The notes beneath the pieces were generated by a model. The model did no database searches and was not told the DNA's origin. It worked only from the letters and a program-made list of their open reading frames with translations. From positions 3,038,001 through 3,102,000 of the forward strand of contig NZ_CP040709.1 of NCBI RefSeq assembly GCF_005952805.1: DNA of 64,000 nt, in the 5' to 3' direction. Shown one piece after another: positions 16,369 through 25,047 of the stretch (position 1 is the first letter of the stretch; every line of letters begins with the position of its first letter). Source of the DNA: Inhella inkyongensis (GTDB lineage Bacteria; Pseudomonadota; Gammaproteobacteria; Burkholderiales; Burkholderiaceae_C). A program made the translations under genes and the position numbers.

Positions 16369-16857
16369 ATGACGCCTGCGCTCAACAAAGCCCTTCCCGA
16401 CATCGAGGCCCTAGCCACCGGCGGGCTTAAGTTCACGCAGCATAGCTACGCCGGCCGCTTCGTGGTGCTGTATTTCTACCCCAAAGACAATACCCCGGGC
16501 TGCACGACCGAGGCGATGCAATTCCGCGATCACCACAAAGAACTCACGAAATTGGGCGCGGTGGTGATCGGCGTGTCGCGCGACAACCTGCAGTCGCACG
16601 CCAAGTTCAAGGAGACCCTGGGCCTGCCTTTCGAACTGATCGCGGACACCGAAGAAAAGCTGTGCCATATGTTCGGCGTGGTCAAGAACAAGATCATGTA
16701 CGGCAAGAAGGTCAAGGGCATTGAGCGCTCGACTTTCCTGATCGACCCCCAGGGCATCCTGCGCGCTGAATGGCGCGGCCTCAAGGTGGCTGGCCATGTG
16801 GAAGAAGTGCTGGAAGCCATCAAGGCCCTGCAGGGCGAGACCAAGGAAGCGGCCTAA
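16369..16857 (+). CDS. bcp: Thioredoxin-dependent thiol peroxidase (BCP/PrxQ family)
   Basis: 162 aa. Reduces peroxides using thiols. The peroxidatic Cys is in DNTPGCTTEA (about residue 45). The usual second Cys five residues later is absent (TTEAM), so it is probably a 1-Cys type or uses another partner. AhpC/TSA fold ends with VEEVLEAIKAL. Preceded by a structured leader and followed by a terminator at 16881. Confidence 0.93.
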   Translation: MTPALNKALPDIEALATGGLKFTQHSYAGRFVVLYFYPKDNTPGCTTEAMQFRDHHKELTKLGAVVIGVSRDNLQSHAKFKETLGLPFELIADTEEKLCHMFGVVKNKIMYGKKVKGIERSTFLIDPQGILRAEWRGLKVAGHVEEVLEAIKALQGETKEAA

Positions 16858-16880
16858 GCCCCTCCCTAGCGCTTCAGAGC

Positions 16881-16910
16881 AAGCCCGGCTTCGGCCGGGC
16901 TTTGTCTTTT
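16881..16910 (+). terminator. Rho-independent terminator after bcp
   Basis: Hairpin AAGCCCGGC-TTC-GGCCGGGCTT followed by TTGTCTTTT, 23 nt after the bcp stop. Confidence 0.8.
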
Positions 16911-16930
16911 GCGCTGTGCATAATCAGCGC

Positions 16931-17014
16931 ATGCCTTGCGACATGCCATGTGATTGCCCCGCATCCCTCGAAGCCGCCCCGTCTCGGGCGGCTTTTTCTT
17001 TTCTGGAGCCCTGA
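16931..17014 (+). CDS. Possible 27-aa leader peptide upstream of phoH
   Basis: Short frame MPCDMPCDCPASLEAAPSR... of 27 codons, ending 6 nt before the phoH ATG. Its 3' half encodes the terminator hairpin at 16971-17002, so ribosome position could affect hairpin formation. Three Cys occur in the first nine residues. There is no convincing ribosome-binding site, so this may be chance. Confidence 0.25.
   Translation: MPCDMPCDCPASLEAAPSRAAFSFLEP
16971..17002 (+). terminator. Terminator-like hairpin just upstream of phoH
   Basis: AAGCCGCCCC-GTCTC-GGGCGGCTTTTTCTTTT is a strong GC stem with a U-rich tail that ends only about 20 nt before the phoH start codon. The bcp terminator lies 70 nt upstream, so this second one would act on transcripts initiated between them, such as from the CATAAT-like sequence at 16918. 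That arrangement suggests attenuation of phoH. Confidence 0.6.
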
Positions 17015-17020
17015 GAGCCC

Positions 17021-18676
17021 ATGCCCCTGCCCAAGCCGCCCGCCAAGAAAGCCGATCGCGTGCCTGCCAGCGCTCTGGCCCAAGACCTCAAGCCCGGCAC
17101 CCCCGCCAAAGCCAAACCAGGCATGAAGCGCAGCAGCCCGGCAGCGGTGGCCGCACCGCCTGCGGCAATATCGACGACCAAGCCCGCAGCGGCCCCAGCC
17201 CCCAGCCTGGCGGCCGCTACGGCCCCGGTCAGCACCGCAGCTCCCAAGCGCCGCCGCAGCACAACCGCTCCGGGCGAGCCGACCAAACTCTTTGTGCTCG
17301 ACACCAACGTGCTGATGCACGACCCGATGTCGCTGTTCCGCTTCGATGAGCACGACGTCTATCTGCCCATGATGACCCTCGAGGAACTCGACGGGCACAA
17401 GAAGGGCATGAGCGAGGTGGCGCGCAATGTGCGCCAGGTCAGTCGCGAACTCGACGCGCTGGCCGCCAGCATGGAACAACACACGCTGGAGGAGATGGCC
17501 AAGGGCCTGCCGCTGAATCACAGCGGGCATAAGGAAGCCGGTGGCCGCCTGTATTTCCAGACCGAGGTGTTCACAGCCGGCCTGCCAGTAGGACTGCCAC
17601 AAGGCAAGGCCGACAACCAGATCCTGGGCGTGGTGCAGGCGCTGAAGGAAAAGCACGGCAGCCGCGATGTGGTCTTGGTGTCCAAGGACATCAATATGCG
17701 CATCAAGGCCCGTGCCCTGGGCCTGGCGGCAGAGGACTACCGCAACGACAAGGCCCTGGAAGACAGCGACCTGCTCTACACCGGTGTGCAGGCCCTGCCC
17801 GCCGATTTTTGGGAGCGCCATGGCAAGACCATGGAGAGTTGGACCCAGGGCAGCCACACCTACTACCGCATCAGTGGACCTTTGGTGCCCTCACTGATGA
17901 TCAATGAGATGGTCTATCTGGAGGCGCCCGGCGAGGCTCCGCTGCATGCGCGCGTCACGGAGATCACCGGCAAGAGCGCCGTGCTGCGCACACTCAAGGA
18001 CTACGCCAATCCCAAACACGGCGTGTGGGGCATCACGGCGAGAAACCGCGAGCAAAATTTCGCGCTCAACCTGCTGATGGACCCCGAAGTTGATCTGGTG
18101 ACCCTGACCGGCACCGCCGGCACCGGCAAAACCTTGATGACCCTGGCCGCTGGTCTGGCCCAGGTGCTGGACGAGCGCCGCTACAGCGAAATCATCGTCA
18201 CCCGTGTGACCGTGCCCGTGGGCGAAGACATCGGCTTCCTGCCCGGCACCGAAGAAGAAAAGATGAATCCCTGGATGGGCGCCCTGGATGACAACCTGGA
18301 AGTCCTCACACGCGGGGACGGCGCGGGCGGCGACTGGGGCCGGGCCGCCACTCAGGATCTGATGCGCTCCAAGGTGCGCGTCAAGAGCCTGAACTTCATG
18401 CGCGGGCGCACTTTCCTCAACAAGTTCGTCATCATCGACGAGGCGCAAAACCTCACGCCCAAGCAGATGAAGACCCTGCTGACGCGGGCCGGCCCTGGCA
18501 CCAAGATGGTCTGCTTAGGAAATCTGGCGCAGATCGACACGCCCTATCTGACCGAGGGCAGCTCGGGCCTGACCTTCTGCGTGGATCGCTTCAAGGGCTG
18601 GGCCCACAGCGGCCACATCACGCTGGCGCGTGGCGAGCGCTCGAGATTGGCGGACTTCGCCAGCGAGGTGCTGTAA
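17021..18676 (+). CDS. PhoH family protein with N-terminal PIN domain (YlaK-like)
   Basis: 551 aa. A low-complexity Pro/Ala/Lys N terminus (1-85) precedes a PIN nuclease domain (about 90-230, LFVLDTNVLMHDP with acidic residues) and a PhoH ATPase (about 330-545) with Walker A GTAGTGKT and Walker B FVIIDEAQN. This architecture is linked to RNA unwinding and cleavage in toxin-antitoxin-like or stress roles. Here it stands alone, without an antitoxin. An attenuator-like hairpin precedes it and a terminator follows. Confidence 0.9.
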   Translation: MPLPKPPAKKADRVPASALAQDLKPGTPAKAKPGMKRSSPAAVAAPPAAISTTKPAAAPAPSLAAATAPVSTAAPKRRRSTTAPGEPTKLFVLDTNVLMHDPMSLFRFDEHDVYLPMMTLEELDGHKKGMSEVARNVRQVSRELDALAASMEQHTLEEMAKGLPLNHSGHKEAGGRLYFQTEVFTAGLPVGLPQGKADNQILGVVQALKEKHGSRDVVLVSKDINMRIKARALGLAAEDYRNDKALEDSDLLYTGVQALPADFWERHGKTMESWTQGSHTYYRISGPLVPSLMINEMVYLEAPGEAPLHARVTEITGKSAVLRTLKDYANPKHGVWGITARNREQNFALNLLMDPEVDLVTLTGTAGTGKTLMTLAAGLAQVLDERRYSEIIVTRVTVPVGEDIGFLPGTEEEKMNPWMGALDDNLEVLTRGDGAGGDWGRAATQDLMRSKVRVKSLNFMRGRTFLNKFVIIDEAQNLTPKQMKTLLTRAGPGTKMVCLGNLAQIDTPYLTEGSSGLTFCVDRFKGWAHSGHITLARGERSRLADFASEVL

Positions 18677-18680
18677 GCAA

Positions 18681-18710
18681 AAAAGGGCGCCATCGGCGCC
18701 CTTTCTCATT
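18681..18710. terminator. Bidirectional terminator between phoH and the PEP-CTERM gene
   Basis: GGGCGCCATCGGCGCCC stem. On the minus strand it is followed by a run of six T, suiting the convergent PEP-CTERM gene; on the plus strand TTTCTCATT follows, suiting phoH. Confidence 0.75.
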
Positions 18711-18721
18711 GCCATCCCAAG

Positions 18722-19378
18722 TCAAGCTCGGCGGCGTCGCGTCACCCAGCCGCCAGCCACCAGGGCCGGCAGCAGCAGCGCCAGGCTGACCGGCTCCGGC
18801 ACATGGTGGCTAAGGCTCACCTGATCGAGGGATCCACCCAAGCTGTCACTGCGCCCGATGGCTGCGAACTCCAAGGTGTTGCGCCCATCCTGAGCCAGCA
18901 CCGAGAAGTCGTGCTCCTTCCAGTCGTGCGCCCGCAAGCCTTGGCCGCTGGCGGTGATGCCATCCAGGGTCAAAGCCTTGCCGTTCCAGTACACCTGGAT
19001 GGTGTTGGAATCGGCCACCACGCCCTTGCGAGGCGAATACCAGAAACTCAGGTCCAGGCGCTGACCGGCTTTCAGCCCCAGGAAGTCCTGCGCCATGCGT
19101 GCGTTACCGTGACTGTCGAGCTCGACGTAGTTTTCGCCTTCGTGCGCGGCGCCTTCCACGCTGTCGCGCAGTTCAATACCGCGCCCCTGAACCAAGCGCC
19201 AACCCTCAACGGCCTCGCTCCGGTCGGTGCGACTGTTCTGCGCAGCAGCGAACACGGCCCACGAGCCGCGACCCAGCAAATTGCTCTCGAATCCGCCGTT
19301 AACTACCAAATTGGGGCTGGGAGCGGCTTGTGCCATCAGGGGCAGGCTCACCATCAAGGCACCGAGCAGTTTGAACAT
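18722..19378 (-). CDS. PEP-CTERM sorting-domain protein
   Basis: 218-aa exported protein: signal peptide MFKLLGALMVSLPLMAQA, a beta-rich body beginning NLVVNGGFESN (typical of DUF642/carbohydrate-binding-like PEP-CTERM proteins), then a C-terminal VPEP motif, hydrophobic helix and RRRRA tail. It should be cleaved by an exosortase and delivered to the cell surface or exopolysaccharide. No exosortase (xrt) gene is in the window. The ATG at 19378 is chosen because the signal peptide starts there. Confidence 0.87.
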   Translation of the reverse strand: MFKLLGALMVSLPLMAQAAPSPNLVVNGGFESNLLGRGSWAVFAAAQNSRTDRSEAVEGWRLVQGRGIELRDSVEGAAHEGENYVELDSHGNARMAQDFLGLKAGQRLDLSFWYSPRKGVVADSNTIQVYWNGKALTLDGITASGQGLRAHDWKEHDFSVLAQDGRNTLEFAAIGRSDSLGGSLDQVSLSHHVPEPVSLALLLPALVAGGWVTRRRRA

Positions 19379-19497
19379 CGTGAGAAGGGGTGTCCGGGGA
19401 AAACCCTGGACTGTGCCCAGCCCCCGGCACACGCCCTAGTGCAGATGTCACAGCTTGCAGGAGCGGCCCTGGCGCAACGGCTGGGGCCGTGACTTGT

Positions 19498-21423
19498 TCA
19501 CTGCGCGCCGGTCTGCCGCAGTCTCTCGGCCAAAGCCATCAACGCCGCAGGGTCTTCGATGGTGGAGAGATCGCCCGGCTCGCGCGACTCGCAAATCGCC
19601 TGGATGGCGCGGCGCAGCAGCTTGCCGGAGCGGGTCTTGGGCAGCGCGGCCACCGTGATCACCTGGGCCGGCCGCGCCACCGCGCCCAGTTGGCTTTGAA
19701 CACAGTGCATCACACCCTGCTGCAAGACCTGTGCACCCTCACCTTCCAGAGCGGCGCTGTCCTTGGGCACCACAAAGGCCACCGCCACCTGGCCCTTGAG
19801 TTCATCGGCCCGCCCCACCACGGCCACCTCGGCCACGCCGGGATGGCTGGAAATGGACTCCTCGATCTCGCGCGTACCCAGCCGATGTCCGGCCACATTG
19901 ATGACGTCGTCGCTACGCCCAAGGATGAAGGTGTAGCCATCCGCATCGCGAAGGGCCACATCGAAGGTGGAGTAGCGCTGCGGTCCCGGAATGCTGGACC
20001 AATAGGTCTTCACGAAGCGCTCGTCGTCACCCCAGACCGTTTGCAGGCAACCGGGTGGCAGCGGGTGATCAATGGCCAACACGCCCTTCTGGCCAGGCTC
20101 TTGCAGCTCAGCCCCAGTCTCTGGATCCACCAAAACACAGCGATATCCATACATCGGCACGCCGGGCGAACCCAGGCGCTCTTGCATGGGCGCGACCCCG
20201 CGTGCCAGGGTCAAGATCGGCCAACCGGTCTCGGTCTGCCAATAGTTGTCAATCACCGGCCGACCCAGTTCATCTCGGATCCAGCGCGCCGTGGGCTCAT
20301 CCAGGGGTTCGCCCGCCAAGAAGAGCGCGCGCAGACTCGAAAGGTCGGCCTCGTGCAGGTATTTGGGATCCGCCTTGCGCAGCACCCGCACGGCCGTGGG
20401 GGCGCTGAACATCACCGACACCTTGTACTGTTCGACCAGCCGCCACCAGATGCCCGGATCAGGGCGCGTGGGCAGCCCTTCGACCATCAGGGTGGCCATG
20501 CCGGCAATCAAGGGGCCATAGACGATGTAGCTATGCCCCACCACCCAGCCGATGTCACTGGTCGAAAAATAGGTCTCACCCGGTCGACCGTCAAAGATGT
20601 GCTTCATGCTGGCCGCCAGGGCCACGGCATAGCCGCCGACATCGCGCTGCACGCCCTTGGGTCGACCCGTGGTGCCACTGGTATAGAGCGTGTAGCTGAC
20701 CGCGTTGCTCTCCAGCCAGACACAGGGCACGCGCTCCCCCGCAACTCGCTCACGCTCCCTGGCGTAATCCAGATCCCGATCGGTACGCCACTCGATGGGC
20801 ACCAATCCGCGATCGATCCAGAGCAATTTCGGCACCTGGTGGGCACACAGACGCAAGGCCTCTTCCAGCAGTGGCTGATAGGCCTGCACCTTGCCGGCAC
20901 GGCTGCCGGCGTCGCAACTCAGGATCAATTTGGGCGCGCAGTCGTCGATGCGCCCCGCCAGGCTGTGGCTGGCAAAGCCCCCGAACACCACCGAATGGAT
21001 GGCCCCCAGCCGCGCGCAGGCCAGCATGCCAAATACCGCCTCGGGCACCATGGGGCAGTAGATCAGCACCCGGTCACCCTGGCCAATGCCTTGCGCGCGC
21101 AGGATGGCGGCCATGGCCTCCACCTCACGCTGCAACTCGGCAAAGCTCCACTGCCGGGTCTGATCGACCTCGGTGCTGACCCAGATCAGCGCGGCTCGAT
21201 CCGGATGGGCCGCGGCGTGCCGATCCACGGCGTTGTGGCAAAGGTTGGTCTGGCCGCCAACAAACCACTTCGCGAAGGGGGGCCGGCTGGTGTCGACCAC
21301 CTGCGTAAAAGGTTGCTGCCAGTCGATCAGTTGCGCCTGCTCGGCCCAAAAGCCCTCGGGGTCGTCGATCGAGCGGCGGTAAAAGGCTTGGTAGGCACCG
21401 CTGGGGTCGGCGGCAAGGGACAT
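19498..21423 (-). CDS. prpE: Propionyl-CoA synthetase (AMP-forming acyl-CoA synthetase)
   Basis: 641 aa. Activates propionate (or acetate) to the CoA thioester through an acyl-adenylate. Motifs: YTLYTSGTTGRPKG (about 240), DNYWQTETGWPI (about 395) and the C-terminal catalytic Lys in KTRSGKLLRR (about 600). It resembles PrpE more than Acs in its N terminus (YRRSIDDPEGFW). ATG at 21423 has GGAGGAT 7-8 nt upstream. It stands alone, not beside prpBCD. Confidence 0.88.
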   Translation of the reverse strand: MSLAADPSGAYQAFYRRSIDDPEGFWAEQAQLIDWQQPFTQVVDTSRPPFAKWFVGGQTNLCHNAVDRHAAAHPDRAALIWVSTEVDQTRQWSFAELQREVEAMAAILRAQGIGQGDRVLIYCPMVPEAVFGMLACARLGAIHSVVFGGFASHSLAGRIDDCAPKLILSCDAGSRAGKVQAYQPLLEEALRLCAHQVPKLLWIDRGLVPIEWRTDRDLDYARERERVAGERVPCVWLESNAVSYTLYTSGTTGRPKGVQRDVGGYAVALAASMKHIFDGRPGETYFSTSDIGWVVGHSYIVYGPLIAGMATLMVEGLPTRPDPGIWWRLVEQYKVSVMFSAPTAVRVLRKADPKYLHEADLSSLRALFLAGEPLDEPTARWIRDELGRPVIDNYWQTETGWPILTLARGVAPMQERLGSPGVPMYGYRCVLVDPETGAELQEPGQKGVLAIDHPLPPGCLQTVWGDDERFVKTYWSSIPGPQRYSTFDVALRDADGYTFILGRSDDVINVAGHRLGTREIEESISSHPGVAEVAVVGRADELKGQVAVAFVVPKDSAALEGEGAQVLQQGVMHCVQSQLGAVARPAQVITVAALPKTRSGKLLRRAIQAICESREPGDLSTIEDPAALMALAERLRQTGAQ

Positions 21424-21523
21424 GGCAATCCTCCTGGGGTTGCCGTCATTGTGAAAAGTCCTGCCTGACGGGGGACTGACCGCGCGGCCCCAGGTTTGCC
21501 CCATGCCGGATTACCCGCAACAA

Positions 21524-21544
21524 AGTGTCGAAAATATTGACACT
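21524..21544. promoter_or_regulatory. Inverted-repeat operator candidate between prpE and the NlpC/P60 gene
   Basis: AGTGTC-GAAAATATT-GACACT: perfect 6-bp arms around an AT-only-like 9-bp core in otherwise GC-rich DNA. It lies about 100 bp upstream of prpE and about 125 bp upstream of the divergent NlpC/P60 gene. The binding protein is unknown. Confidence 0.45.
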
Positions 21545-21669
21545 CCCCGCCGCATGCCGGCACACTGCGCCACTTTTTTGGGTGAAGGGCTGCCTCCCGC
21601 CGCCCTGCCCCTCCCGGATTGACGGCTTGTTTGGCCGCCCGTCTGCCCCCTGAAGGATCCCCCCAACCG

Positions 21670-22281
21670 ATGCGCCTACGCGCCGCCACCGCGACGATGA
21701 CGCTCCTTTGTGCCCTCGCGGCATGGGGACCGGCCCACGGCCAGACGGCCGGGCCGCCGCATCCGGACGAGCCGGCCTCGGCCGTGCCACGTTCAGCCGC
21801 CATCGAGCGCTTCCTGACGGCCAGCGGCCTCATCGGCCCGCCCGGCGAGGGGGAGTCCGCCTGGCTGGGGCAAGTGCGCGAGGGCGCGACCGGCATGGTG
21901 CGCGCGGCCATGGGCTTCTTGGGCGTGCCCTACCGCCGCGGCGGCAACACGGCGGCCCAGGGCTTTGATTGCAGCGGTTTCACCCGCTATGTGTTCGAGC
22001 GCAGCCTGGGTCTGGTACTGCCCCGCCGCGCCGATGAGCAAGCCCGGCTGGCCAATCTGCTCAGCATCCAGCGCGAGGAATTGCGCCCCGGCGATCTGGT
22101 GTTCTTCAACACCATGCGCGCGACTTTCAGCCATGTGGGCATCTATGTAGGTGAAGGCAAATTCATCCACGCCCCACGGGCTGGTGCAGTGATCCGCGTC
22201 GAGGACATGCGCGACAGCTATTGGTCGCGCCGCTTCACCGGCGCCCGCCGCGCTCCGGCCGCGCCCAACACCAGCCTCTGA
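21670..22281 (+). CDS. NlpC/P60 family peptidoglycan endopeptidase
   Basis: 203 aa. Signal peptide ([24 protein letters not shown]), a Pro-rich linker and a C40 catalytic domain from about residue 80. The catalytic Cys is in [11 protein letters not shown] and the His in [16 protein letters not shown]. It should cleave peptide stems of murein in the periplasm. Start supported by AAGGA 8-10 nt upstream. Monocistronic as far as can be seen. Confidence 0.9.
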   Translation: MRLRAATATMTLLCALAAWGPAHGQTAGPPHPDEPASAVPRSAAIERFLTASGLIGPPGEGESAWLGQVREGATGMVRAAMGFLGVPYRRGGNTAAQGFDCSGFTRYVFERSLGLVLPRRADEQARLANLLSIQREELRPGDLVFFNTMRATFSHVGIYVGEGKFIHAPRAGAVIRVEDMRDSYWSRRFTGARRAPAAPNTSL

Positions 22282-22327
22282 CCCGCCTCAAGCTCGGCGC
22301 TTGGGTCCAGGCCCACAATGCGGCGAC

Positions 22328-23446
22328 ATGAATGAAGTTCGCGTTCCCCTGAGCGCCCTCAGAGCGGTGGGCACCCGTCGCAGCCAAGCCGCCGACACGG
22401 AGCCTCCCACCAAGGCCGGTGCCCCGCTGCAAGATCGGCTGGGCCGTCCGCTGCGCGATCTGCGCATTTCCGTCACAGACCGCTGCAACTTCCGCTGCAG
22501 CTACTGCATGCCCAAGGCCGTGTTCGGCCCCGGCTACCGCTTTCTGCCGCAGCAAGACCTGCTGAGCTTTGAGGAGATCAGCCGGCTGGCCCGGGTCTTT
22601 GTTGATCTGGGCGTCGAAAAGATTCGCCTGACCGGCGGCGAACCGCTGATGCGGCGGGAACTGCCCACTTTGGTGGAACAACTGGCCGCGCTGCGCACCC
22701 CGTCCGGACAACCCATTGATCTGACCCTGACCACCAACGGTGCCCTGCTGGCGCGGCAGGCACGGGCCCTGCGCAATGCCGGCTTGCAGCGCATCACCGT
22801 CAGCCTGGATGCGCTGGACGATGCCTTGTTCCGCCGCCTGAACGATGTGGATTTCCCCGTTGCCGATGTCCTGGACGGCATTGCCGCCGCCCAGGCCGTG
22901 GGCCTGGGGCCCATCAAGGTCAATATGGTGGTGCAACGCGGTGTCAACGACCACGAAGCCGAGCGCCTGGCCGAACACTTTCGCGGCAGCGGCATCGTGC
23001 TGCGCTTCATCGAGTTCATGGATGTGGGCAGCACCAATGGCTGGCGCATGGACCAGGTGCTGCCCAGCCATGCCTTGCTGGCCCGCCTGCAAACCCGCTG
23101 GCCGCTGCAGGCGCTGGACGCGGCACGGCCGGGCGAGACCGCCGAACGCTGGGCCTACGCCGACGGCGCCGGCGAAGTGGGCTTCATCTCCAGTGTGACC
23201 CAAGCCTTCTGCCACGACTGCAATCGCGCCCGGCTTTCCACCGATGGGCGGATCTACCACTGCCTGTTCGCCTCGCAGGGCTTGGATATCCGCAGCGCGC
23301 TGCGCGATGGACGCAGCCCCGATGCCGCGCTAGCGCAGCAAATTGCCGGCGCCTGGGCGCAGCGCGCCGACCGTTACTCGGAACTGCGCGCCGGCGGCCA
23401 GGCGCCGACCGAAACCCGTGTGGAGATGCACTTCATTGGCGGCTGA
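22328..23446 (+). CDS. moaA: GTP 3',8-cyclase MoaA
   Basis: 372 aa radical-SAM enzyme that makes 3',8-cyclo-GTP, the first step to molybdopterin. N-terminal [4Fe-4S] motif CNFRCSYC (about 55-62), GGEP motif (LTGGEPL) and a C-terminal second cluster [13 protein letters not shown]...C (about 295-320). The C terminus ends in FIGG, as the family requires a terminal Gly-Gly. It has a longer N-terminal tail than E. coli MoaA. Overlaps mobA. Confidence 0.94.
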   Translation: MNEVRVPLSALRAVGTRRSQAADTEPPTKAGAPLQDRLGRPLRDLRISVTDRCNFRCSYCMPKAVFGPGYRFLPQQDLLSFEEISRLARVFVDLGVEKIRLTGGEPLMRRELPTLVEQLAALRTPSGQPIDLTLTTNGALLARQARALRNAGLQRITVSLDALDDALFRRLNDVDFPVADVLDGIAAAQAVGLGPIKVNMVVQRGVNDHEAERLAEHFRGSGIVLRFIEFMDVGSTNGWRMDQVLPSHALLARLQTRWPLQALDAARPGETAERWAYADGAGEVGFISSVTQAFCHDCNRARLSTDGRIYHCLFASQGLDIRSALRDGRSPDAALAQQIAGAWAQRADRYSELRAGGQAPTETRVEMHFIGG

Positions 23447-24083
23447 ACCCCTGCAAAAGCCCCTGCGTCTGGCCGCCGTGGTGCTGGCAGGGGGCCAAGG
23501 ACTGCGCATGGGGGGTGCCGACAAGGGGTTGGTCCCCTGGCAGGGCCAGGCGCTGGTGGACTGGATGCTCCAGGCCCTGCGCGCCCAAGAGGGAGTGCGC
23601 TGGCAAGCGTTGGCCATCAGCGCCAATCGCAATCTGTCTGACTACGCGCAGCGCGGTTTACCGCTGCTGCAGGACGACCTCGCGCACCGCGCACAGGGTC
23701 CGCTAGCGGGCATGCTGCAGGCCCTGCGGTTTGCCAAGCAGGCCGGCTGCGACGCGGTTTGGCTGCTGCCTTGCGACACCCCCTTGCTGCCCCCCGATCT
23801 GGCCCAACGCTTGGTGCAAGGCCTGCTGAGCCAGAACGCGCCAGCGATTGCGCCGGCCTTTGAACAGGCCGAGGGGCCGCCACGCTGGCAGGCGGCCCAC
23901 GTCCTGCTGCGCACCGAGCTCGCACCGGCCTTGCAGACCCTCTTCGATCAGGGCGAGCGCCGCCTGCAGGCCGCCCTGCGGCACCTGGGCGCCCAGCCCT
24001 TGCTGCTGCCACCCGAGCAGGCCGGCGGCTTCGGCAACTTCAATGCGCTGGCCGATTTGCAGGAGTCAACCCCCGCTCGGTGA
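23436..24083 (+). CDS. mobA: Molybdenum cofactor guanylyltransferase MobA
   Basis: 215 aa. Adds GMP to Mo-molybdopterin to form the bis-MGD cofactor. Signature [17 protein letters not shown] (about 13-30) and a later [13 protein letters not shown] at 23436 inside the last codons of moaA gives [20 protein letters not shown], so translation is coupled. No ATG fits the reading frame upstream of the nucleotide-binding loop. Confidence 0.87.
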   Translation: MAAEPLQKPLRLAAVVLAGGQGLRMGGADKGLVPWQGQALVDWMLQALRAQEGVRWQALAISANRNLSDYAQRGLPLLQDDLAHRAQGPLAGMLQALRFAKQAGCDAVWLLPCDTPLLPPDLAQRLVQGLLSQNAPAIAPAFEQAEGPPRWQAAHVLLRTELAPALQTLFDQGERRLQAALRHLGAQPLLLPPEQAGGFGNFNALADLQESTPAR

Positions 24084-24171
24084 ATTCCGCGCAGGCCAAC
24101 GGGCAATGCCTTGCACCCTGGGCTTGCTCGCTCTACCTACGCTTGATCTCGTCAAAAGTGTGGAGCCCACC

Positions 24172-24249
24172 ATGCAAGTTGCCGAGCATCGCGCCCCTCA
24201 GTTGGCGTGCTGGAACTCAGTGTTGTTGGAGGCACCGATGAAGGGCTAA
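24172..24249 (+). CDS. Possible 25-aa peptide, unrecognised
   Basis: Small frame MQVAEHRAPQLACWNSVLLE... of 25 residues between mobA and the Crp/Fnr gene, with TGGAG 7 nt before the ATG. It contains single Cys and Trp residues side by side and is not similar to anything I recognise. The surrounding 292-bp gap has no other gene. It may be a real small protein or a chance frame. Confidence 0.25.
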   Translation: MQVAEHRAPQLACWNSVLLEAPMKG

Positions 24250-24375
24250 GCCCCTGAGCACAGCACCGACAGTCCTTTCTTCCGCGCCCGGCTGCGCCGC
24301 ATGGCGGCCCTGCCGCCGCTGGCTCCGCGTTTTCCCTCCTGAAGCAGGGGCGAAGACTCGCCCTAGCATGGGGGC

Positions 24376-25035
24376 ATGCCGAACGCCGCCTCCGACTGCC
24401 CCTCGCTAGACGACGCTCCCTTGAGCACCAGCCTGAAGAAGCTGGCGCAGCGCGGTCAGGCCACCCGCTATGCCAAGGGCGCCGTGCTGATCACCGAGGG
24501 CGATGTCGGCGACACCCTCTACCTACTGCTCAGCGGCCGGCTCAAGGTCTATGGCAGCAGTGCCAGCCAGGATCGCGAGGTGGTCTATGGCCATTGCGAA
24601 CCCGGCGACTATGTGGGGGAGATGGGACTGGACGGCGGCGCACGCTCGGCCAGCGTGCAGGCCCTGGAGCCCAGCTGGTGTGTGCGCATCGGGCGTCAGG
24701 CCTTGCTGGACCATCTGCGCGAGGAGCCGGAATTCGCGCTGGAATTGCTGACCAAGGTGATCCGGCGCGTGCGCAGCGCCACCCAAGGGCTGAAGCAGCT
24801 CGCGCTCAACGATGTGTATGGACGCCTGCGCGCGCAGTTACAGCAAGGCGCCAAGCCGCAGAGCGACGGCAGCCTGTGGATCGAGCCCGCGCGCACCCAT
24901 AAAGACTGGGCCGCCGAGATCGGCTGCTCGCGTGAGATGGTCAGCCGCGTGATGAAGGACCTGGAGCGCGGCGGCTACTTGGTGGTCGAACCCCAAGGTC
25001 TGCGGCTGTTGCGGCCCCTGCCGCTGCGTTGGTGA
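24376..25035 (+). CDS. Crp/Fnr family transcriptional regulator
   Basis: 219 aa. Cyclic-nucleotide-binding-like beta roll (about 25-140, GAVLITEGDVGDTLYLLLSG) and a C-terminal winged HTH (about 150-215, KDWAAEIGCSREMVSRVMKDLERGGYL). It lacks the N-terminal Cys cluster of FNR, so it is unlikely to be an oxygen-sensing Fe-S regulator; the cNMP-pocket fit is uncertain. An inverted repeat (24348-24363, GGGCGA-AGAC-TCGCCC) lies just before the start and could be an autoregulatory site. Confidence 0.87.
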   Translation: MPNAASDCPSLDDAPLSTSLKKLAQRGQATRYAKGAVLITEGDVGDTLYLLLSGRLKVYGSSASQDREVVYGHCEPGDYVGEMGLDGGARSASVQALEPSWCVRIGRQALLDHLREEPEFALELLTKVIRRVRSATQGLKQLALNDVYGRLRAQLQQGAKPQSDGSLWIEPARTHKDWAAEIGCSREMVSRVMKDLERGGYLVVEPQGLRLLRPLPLRW

Positions 25036-25047
25036 GCCGCTTGCCGC

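Noticed and set aside
17021..18676. PhoH-PIN as part of a toxin-antitoxin pair
   Set aside because: No antitoxin-like small gene upstream beyond a weak 27-codon frame; the domain order matches ordinary stand-alone PIN-PhoH proteins.
24143..24156. FNR-type box TTGATCTCGTCAA upstream of the small peptide
   Set aside because: The half-sites TTGA and TCAA are separated by 5 rather than 6 bases, so it does not fit the FNR consensus.
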